A stretch of 64,000 nt of DNA, from the NCBI GenBank assembly GCA_943370025.1, contig CALRPI020000001.1:1-64000 (forward strand). The letters run 5' to 3'. Within the stretch, counting starts at the first letter, position 1, and every line of letters starts with the position of its first letter. The stretch is from JAAUUE01 sp943370025. Its GTDB lineage: Bacteria > Cyanobacteriota > Cyanobacteriia > Cyanobacteriales > JAAUUE01. The notes beneath the pieces are model-generated. The model did not search any database and had not been told where the DNA came from. It saw only the letters and a list, made by a program, of their open reading frames with translations. Below are positions 59,078 through 64,000 of the stretch, in pieces. The position numbers and the translations under genes were made by a program.

Positions 59078-61279
59078 TCACAAGCCTTCTAGGGACAAAA
59101 AATACACCCGCCCCGCCAAGTCTCCCGCCACTACCCTGCATCCATCAGGGGCGATGGCACAGCACAATCTACTAGCATCAGTAGTGAAAGTCAGTAGCAG
59201 TTTCCCTGTTGCGAAGTCCCACAGTTTCAGCGTTTTGTCCCATGAACCAGAAATGGCGGTTTTGCCATCGGCGGCGATCGCTACTGCCTTTACCCCGCCA
59301 CTATGCCCCTTTAGGGTGCGTAATACCTGACCTGTTGCCAGATCCCACAGTTTCAGGGTGTTGTCAGGTGAACCAGAAAGGGCGGTTTTGCCATCGGCGG
59401 CAATCGCTACTGCATATACCGAGCCACTATGCCCCTTTAGGGTGCGTAATACCTGACCTGTTGTCATATCCCACAGTTTCAGGGTGCTGTCCCGTGAACC
59501 AGAAAGGGCGGTTTTGCCATCGGCGGCGATAGCTACTGCATATACCGAGCCACTATGCCCTTCTAGGGTGCGTAATACTTTGCCTGTTGCCAAATCCCAC
59601 AGTTTTAGGGTGTTGTCATCGGAACCAGAAAGGGCGGTTTTGCCATCGGCGGCGATCGCTACTGCATATACCCCCCTACTATGCCCTTCTAGGGTGTGTA
59701 ATACCTTGCCTGTTGACAAATCCCACAGTTTTAGGGTGTTGTCCCGTGAACCAGAAAGGACGTTTTTGCCATTGGGGACGATAGCTACTGCATATACCGA
59801 GCCACTATGTCCCTCTAGGGTGCGTAATACCTTGCCTGTTGCCAAATCCCATAGTTTTAGGGTGCTATCCCATGAACCAGAAAGGGCGGTTTTGCCATTG
59901 GGGGCGATAGCTACAGCATTTACCGAGTTACGATGTCCCTCTAGGGTGCGTAATACCTTGTCTGTTGCTAAATCCCACAGTTTCAGGGTGTTGTCATCGG
60001 AACCAGAAAGGGCGGTTTTGCCATTGGGGGCGATAGCTACTGCATTTACCCCACTACTATGCCCCTCTAGGGTGCGTAATACCTTGCCTGTTGCCAAATC
60101 CCATAGTTTCAGGGTGTTGTCATCGGAACCAGAAAGGGCAGTTTTGCCATCGGCGGCGATCGCTACAGCATTTACCCCGTAACCATGCCCCTCTAGGGTG
60201 CGTAATACCTTGCCTGTTGCCAGATCCCACAGTTTCAGGGTAGTGTCCCATGAATCAGAAAGGTCAGAAAGGACGGTTTTGCCATTGGGGGCGATCGCTA
60301 CTGCATATACCCCCCTACTATGCCCTTCTAGGGTGCGTAATACCTTGCCTGTTGCTAAATCCCACAGTTTCAGGGTGTTGTCAGGTGAACCAGAAAGGGC
60401 GGTTTTGCCATCGGCGGCGATCGCTACTGCCTTTACCCCGTGACTATGCCCCTCTAGGGTGTGCAATACCTTGCCTGTTGCTAAATCCCACAGTTTTAGG
60501 GTATTGTCATCGGAACCAGAAAGGGCGGTTTTGCCATTGGGGGCGATCGCTACAGCATTTACCCAGTGACTATGCCCCTCTAGGGTATGTAATACCTTAC
60601 CTGTTGCCAAATCCCATAGTTTTAGGGTGCTATCCCATGAACCAGAAAGGGCGGTTTTTCCATCGGGGGTGATAGCTACAGCTTTTACCACACGACTATG
60701 CCCCTCTAGGGTGCGTAATACCTGCCCTGTTACCAAATCCCACAGTTTCAGGGTGGTGTCATTGGAACCAGAAAGGGCGGTTTTGCCATCGGGGGATAGG
60801 GCTACAGCATTTACATAGTTACTATGTCCAGTCAAAGTCCGAATCAATGCTCCACCGGGGGAGTCGAGACAGGGGAAACGAGGACGGAGCCAAGGTTGCT
60901 CCTTGGCTTGTTGTGCCTGTTGGAGAAGAGCCTGAATTTCTGGTTCAGGAAAGGATAATAATCGCCCCAATAACTGCTCTGTAAGCTGGTGATGATCCTC
61001 TGCCAAAACATGGGCAGAAAGCCTCAGCGCATCTTGGATCATTTTCAAGGTGTGGTGTTTTTCCCCTGAAACCAAAGGCAGCACCAGATCATAGTCATCA
61101 ATCAGCGCCGTAATCCCCACCGCCTCTAGCTTCTGCTCCAAAAACCCAAAATCCGTTAACCAAGCCACCAATCGCCCAACTTCTCCCCCCTTAGCAAAAT
61201 AACTAGGTTGATGTCGCAGCAAATGCAGACGGTTTTCTGATGGTTGTTCCTGTAGCCAAACTCCTAACTCGGTAGTCAT
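59078..61279 (-). CDS. WD40-repeat protein, partner of the NACHT ATPase
   Basis: 733 residues. An N-terminal helical region (1-140; LVAWLTDFGFLEQKLEAVGI, DDYDLVLPLV) resembles the APAF-1-like helical segment that links NACHT to WD40 in fused proteins. From about 145 there are fourteen 42-residue WD40 repeats (LEGHSxxVxAVAIAxDGKTA LSGSxDxTLKLWDLATGK pattern), the last one degenerate, enough for two seven-blade propellers. Repeats differ mainly at a few surface positions. Its ATG overlaps the stop of the NACHT gene by four bases. Confidence 0.92.
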   Translation of the reverse strand: MTTELGVWLQEQPSENRLHLLRHQPSYFAKGGEVGRLVAWLTDFGFLEQKLEAVGITALIDDYDLVLPLVSGEKHHTLKMIQDALRLSAHVLAEDHHQLTEQLLGRLLSFPEPEIQALLQQAQQAKEQPWLRPRFPCLDSPGGALIRTLTGHSNYVNAVALSPDGKTALSGSNDTTLKLWDLVTGQVLRTLEGHSRVVKAVAITPDGKTALSGSWDSTLKLWDLATGKVLHTLEGHSHWVNAVAIAPNGKTALSGSDDNTLKLWDLATGKVLHTLEGHSHGVKAVAIAADGKTALSGSPDNTLKLWDLATGKVLRTLEGHSRGVYAVAIAPNGKTVLSDLSDSWDTTLKLWDLATGKVLRTLEGHGYGVNAVAIAADGKTALSGSDDNTLKLWDLATGKVLRTLEGHSSGVNAVAIAPNGKTALSGSDDNTLKLWDLATDKVLRTLEGHRNSVNAVAIAPNGKTALSGSWDSTLKLWDLATGKVLRTLEGHSGSVYAVAIVPNGKNVLSGSRDNTLKLWDLSTGKVLHTLEGHSRGVYAVAIAADGKTALSGSDDNTLKLWDLATGKVLRTLEGHSGSVYAVAIAADGKTALSGSRDSTLKLWDMTTGQVLRTLKGHSGSVYAVAIAADGKTALSGSPDNTLKLWDLATGQVLRTLKGHSGGVKAVAIAADGKTAISGSWDKTLKLWDFATGKLLLTFTTDASRLCCAIAPDGCRVVAGDLAGRVYFLSLEGL

Positions 61280-63216
61280 CGGGGCGCTCCCTCCGCAAGG
61301 TTCTCCGCAATCCGGCGATTAATCTCTCCTAGATCAAATCCCAAATCCTCCACCTGCTGATTCAGAAAATCACTAAAAGAAGCGTGATAGACAGCATAGC
61401 GAGTTTCCTTCTCAATGGTTTGTAACCGCAGAAACTGCTCCCATTTGTCCAAAGTCTTCCGCAGAATAGGCTCCGCTACCCCCGTTAACTTCACCAACAA
61501 CCGCCGAGAAACTGCTTCCCGCACCTCCGAGAGGACATAAATTGTGTGAATTTTATCCAGATCAGGATCATCATTCATCCCCATCAGTTGCCAATGTTTT
61601 TGGTAATAGCGCTGCAAACCCCTAGGCAAACTATCGAGGGTTTCACTCCTGTAGAGTCCATCCCGGATATCATTCAAAACATAACGCAAATACATAAAGT
61701 TATTTGCACTCCTCGCCACCAGTTCCCGCAAAAACTCCTCCTGAGTTGAGCTTCGGGCTGCCACCCACTGCTGAATTTGGGGACTATGCTGCAACCGTCT
61801 CTCCACATAATGCCGAGCATCTGCCGCACTTTCTGCCGGATACTGCATCAAATCAAAATTAACTTGATAGTCACTAAAAGGCATTGGCAACCCTTGGGGA
61901 CGTTTTGAGAGAATAAAATAGACATTTTCCGGCAGCGCATCCGGTAAATACAACACATTACTATTCCCAGTTTGGGTAGATAAATCCACCTCATCCAAAG
62001 CATCCACCACAATAATGATTTTCTGCCCCCGTGGGAGATTTTGGCTGGCTTCCCCCAGTAACTTTGCTAAGACATTTCCATCCCGTGTAGTGTTCTCTGG
62101 CAATTTAGGATAATTCAAGCCATACCCCTGAATCAGTTGGGTACAGATATTTTCTAGGAACTGGTCAGCCCGAATAATTCCCTGAGATTGGATATTAAAA
62201 TGAGTCAGTCCCCGCCCTTGGAGCAACTGCACACACCGTGCCATGATCGCACTTTTCCCCACACCGGGATCCGCCTCTAAGATAAAGTAGCCCTTGGGCT
62301 GTTGCCGGACAAAATTCTGCATCGCCTCAAAAACATAGTGCCGTCCCACAAAATCTTGGGTCTTCTCTTGGATAACCGCCTCACACGCTTGGGGAAGAGG
62401 TAACTGGGGCTTAGTCAGATCGAAATATTGCTGGAAAGATTCCCGAATTTGGGCAAGCTCATCCCGGATGCCCGTATCCAATTGTTGCAATAGCTGAATA
62501 ATATTTTGCTGCGTGATCGCAACTTGGTTAACTTGGGCAATATTATCCCGTAACAAATCCAACACCATGCCACTAAAAGCCTTGCCCCCCTGACTAGCAT
62601 CCTGCTTGAGAACCTCCCGCAGATAGAAAGGAAACCTCTCGTGGAGCTTCTTGCTCATAGCAGCCATGACATCCTGATATTCCTCAATCCCCGCAGGTAA
62701 ATGACTTTCCTCCTGCTCCATCAAATAATTCACCAACTTTTGCCAACTGGGTAAATCTAGGGTACTAAACCTGGCGCCCTCCCCCGTAAAAGCCTCAAAA
62801 GCATAACGTAACTGACCTTCCTCGATCGCCCCATAATCCCCCGGACTTTCTTCACTGCGATCGACCCCCAACCAATAACCCTCCGTGTGATCGACCAACC
62901 CCCGAAAAGTACCCGCCAGTTCTGGATAGGATTCTCGGATCACCTCTTGGATTCCCAGAGCGATTGCCCTCCCCGCCGCCTTAGTCAAATCCTCATTAGT
63001 CAAAACCTGCGGACTATCCCGTAGCCTCTTCGCCAAATCTCCCAAATTAGCCGCCGCCATACTGTTGAGGAGAGAAGAACTAAACCCAGCCAAGATGGGA
63101 ATTGCTGCGATCGAAGCTCCTCCCGTAGCACAAGCTGCCGCTACCGAACCGATCGATAGGATCGCTGTCTCCCCCAACAGAAGCTTATGTTCCTTGAAAA
63201 TCGTTAATAGAGCCAT
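61276..63216 (-). CDS. NACHT-type STAND ATPase with hydrophobic N-terminus
   Basis: 646 residues. Residues 14-50 form a Gly/Ala/Ser-rich hydrophobic segment (LGETAILSIGSVAAACATGG and ASIAAIPILAGFSSSLLNSM) resembling membrane-inserting or glycine-zipper sequences. A helical region (55-275) follows. The NACHT core has Walker A EADPGVGKSA (about 314-323) and Walker B IIIVVDALDE (400-409), then FILSKRPQGLPMPF and winged-helix-like parts to the end. It has no sensor domain; the sensor is the coupled WD40 gene. It may be a bacterial NLR-like defence ATPase with a membrane-acting effector. Confidence 0.88.
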   Translation of the reverse strand: MALLTIFKEHKLLLGETAILSIGSVAAACATGGASIAAIPILAGFSSSLLNSMAAANLGDLAKRLRDSPQVLTNEDLTKAAGRAIALGIQEVIRESYPELAGTFRGLVDHTEGYWLGVDRSEESPGDYGAIEEGQLRYAFEAFTGEGARFSTLDLPSWQKLVNYLMEQEESHLPAGIEEYQDVMAAMSKKLHERFPFYLREVLKQDASQGGKAFSGMVLDLLRDNIAQVNQVAITQQNIIQLLQQLDTGIRDELAQIRESFQQYFDLTKPQLPLPQACEAVIQEKTQDFVGRHYVFEAMQNFVRQQPKGYFILEADPGVGKSAIMARCVQLLQGRGLTHFNIQSQGIIRADQFLENICTQLIQGYGLNYPKLPENTTRDGNVLAKLLGEASQNLPRGQKIIIVVDALDEVDLSTQTGNSNVLYLPDALPENVYFILSKRPQGLPMPFSDYQVNFDLMQYPAESAADARHYVERRLQHSPQIQQWVAARSSTQEEFLRELVARSANNFMYLRYVLNDIRDGLYRSETLDSLPRGLQRYYQKHWQLMGMNDDPDLDKIHTIYVLSEVREAVSRRLLVKLTGVAEPILRKTLDKWEQFLRLQTIEKETRYAVYHASFSDFLNQQVEDLGFDLGEINRRIAENLAEGAPR

Positions 63217-63343
63217 AAGTTAGAGCCATAGGATAGGGGCGATCGATGAGAAAAGAAACTAAAATACTTGCTGAATATAGAATAACCCTTTTAGATTCTC
63301 CAAGCTAACCCAATGTTAGGCTTATAGACTTAGAGTCAAGGTT

Positions 63344-63901
63344 TCAGGGTCTAGAGCTACGCCTGACTTGTTTAGAGCTTGGAGTGATTAGATTATTTTT
63401 GGGTTCCGACTTCGGCAAAATCTGCTCGTAGGCATTGACCTTTTTGTTCAGTTCCCGAATCCTACGAGAGAGCAGCCGGATGATATTCACCGCCACACCG
63501 GGAGTTTCTTCGATCGCATCATACAACTGAAGCTGAGTCAGAATCAGACACTCACAGGGCGCAAGTGTTGTCACCGAAGCCGATCGAGGTTCAGCATCAA
63601 ATAAAGACATCTCCCCAAAAGTTGCTCCCTGTTGCAACCGGGCTAATTCTCGCTCACTTTGAGGTTGCTTAGAAAAATCTCCAGAAGGGAGATTTTTGCC
63701 AACATTGATATGTACCTTCACTAACCCTGCCACCACAATATAGAGCGATCGCCCCTCCTCCCCCTCCGTGAAGATGCGATGATTCACCGGAAATTCCACC
63801 TCATCCATCACCGAAGCAAGGCGCACCAAAAAATCATCCCGCAATTCTTGGAAAATGGGCACACCCCGAACAAATAGTAATCGCTCAACACTGGTCAGCA
63901 T
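63344..63901 (-). CDS. cyclic-nucleotide-binding-domain protein
   Basis: 185 residues. One cNMP-binding domain (about 10-140): EFPVNHRIFTEGEEGRSLYIV, then the phosphate cassette FGEMSLFDAEPRSASVTTL with the Arg-Ser pair needed for cNMP binding. A short helix (RRIRELNKKVNAYEQIL) follows. There is no HTH and no enzymatic domain. It could be a readout for the CHASE2 cyclase product; that is inference. It lies upstream of the NACHT gene on the same strand, 127 bases away. Confidence 0.88.
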   Translation of the reverse strand: MLTSVERLLFVRGVPIFQELRDDFLVRLASVMDEVEFPVNHRIFTEGEEGRSLYIVVAGLVKVHINVGKNLPSGDFSKQPQSERELARLQQGATFGEMSLFDAEPRSASVTTLAPCECLILTQLQLYDAIEETPGVAVNIIRLLSRRIRELNKKVNAYEQILPKSEPKNNLITPSSKQVRRSSRP

Positions 63902-64000
63902 AGTTTATTCTTACTCACTTTACCCCCTGTCGGTTCGACTTCGCTCACCGAGCGGGGCTGGGGGGATCAGATAACTTATCTAGATTTCGCCAGTAATTGC
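63902..64000. other. window edge, non-coding
   Basis: It contains GGTTCGACTTCGCTCACCGAGC (the short loop motif) and a G-run. No gene start is seen before the edge. Confidence 0.4.

Noticed and set aside
59209..60818. Long open frames on the plus strand opposite the WD40 repeats (up to 232 residues)
   Set aside because: They are periodic shadows of the WD40 repeats on the other strand, with no family resemblance and no start signals.
1..64000. tRNA, rRNA or known riboswitch genes
   Set aside because: I looked for T-loop GTTCRANNC patterns and acceptor pairing in the gaps and found none. No riboswitch motif was recognised. A covariance-model scan would be decisive.

Overview
The window is cyanobacterial chromosome. 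GCGATCGC-type (HIP1) octamers occur throughout, and the families are typical of cyanobacteria: CHASE2 cyclase with DUF928, an SDR-CIA30 fusion, Uma2 nucleases, pentapeptide repeats, an RRM protein, LapA-like and PilB-like proteins. I cannot name the genus. No tRNA, rRNA or CRISPR array was found.

Layout. 1-64 is the 5' end of an IS transposase. 0.3-31.5 kb is mostly housekeeping: an XPB-type helicase and its partner, rpsJ, an alpha/beta hydrolase, a K+ channel, an RRM protein, wecB, hemL, hisIE, mtnP, rnc, a purple-acid-phosphatase-like enzyme, DUF928 plus CHASE2 cyclase, an OmpR-type regulator, obg, an Mrr-like nuclease, Uma2, sbcD, a Crp-family regulator facing a globin, sfsA and nadK. 31.5-32.1 kb is a decayed ATPase/DUF3226 pair cut by a 98-bp MITE. 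32.2-36.6 kb carries a LOG protein, an HCF173-like protein and a pentapeptide protein. 36.7-42.6 kb is a minus-strand block with a P-loop ATPase, an orphan MNT nucleotidyltransferase and a 1261-residue STAND-WD40 protein. 43-45.4 kb has a UDG-like protein, an inactive-looking M16 peptidase and an HNH protein.

45.6-54 kb is an accessory stretch. It has a coupled ATPase plus PD-(D/E)XK candidate pair, a MafI-like immunity protein, M50 protease plus HlyD, DUF6883/DUF4926, two tandem proteins that look like degenerate GGDEF domains, and a broken Doc module. 54-58 kb has a Pro-rich protein, a holin-like protein and a PilB/GspE ATPase. 57.7-59 kb has antitoxins beside broken toxins. 59.1-63.2 kb encodes a NACHT-type ATPase and a 14-repeat WD40 protein as two overlapping genes, followed by a cNMP-binding protein.

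Two themes stand out. First, at least six families of short palindromic repeats (MITE-like, about 70-110 bp) fill most intergenic gaps. One has inserted into a gene with a TA duplication, two provide the 3' ends of genes, and one lies in frame inside a STAND ATPase. Second, several toxin-antitoxin modules keep the antitoxin but have lost the toxin, while NACHT/STAND-WD40 and ATPase-nuclease pairs look intact. These pairs are the best candidates for undescribed defence systems.
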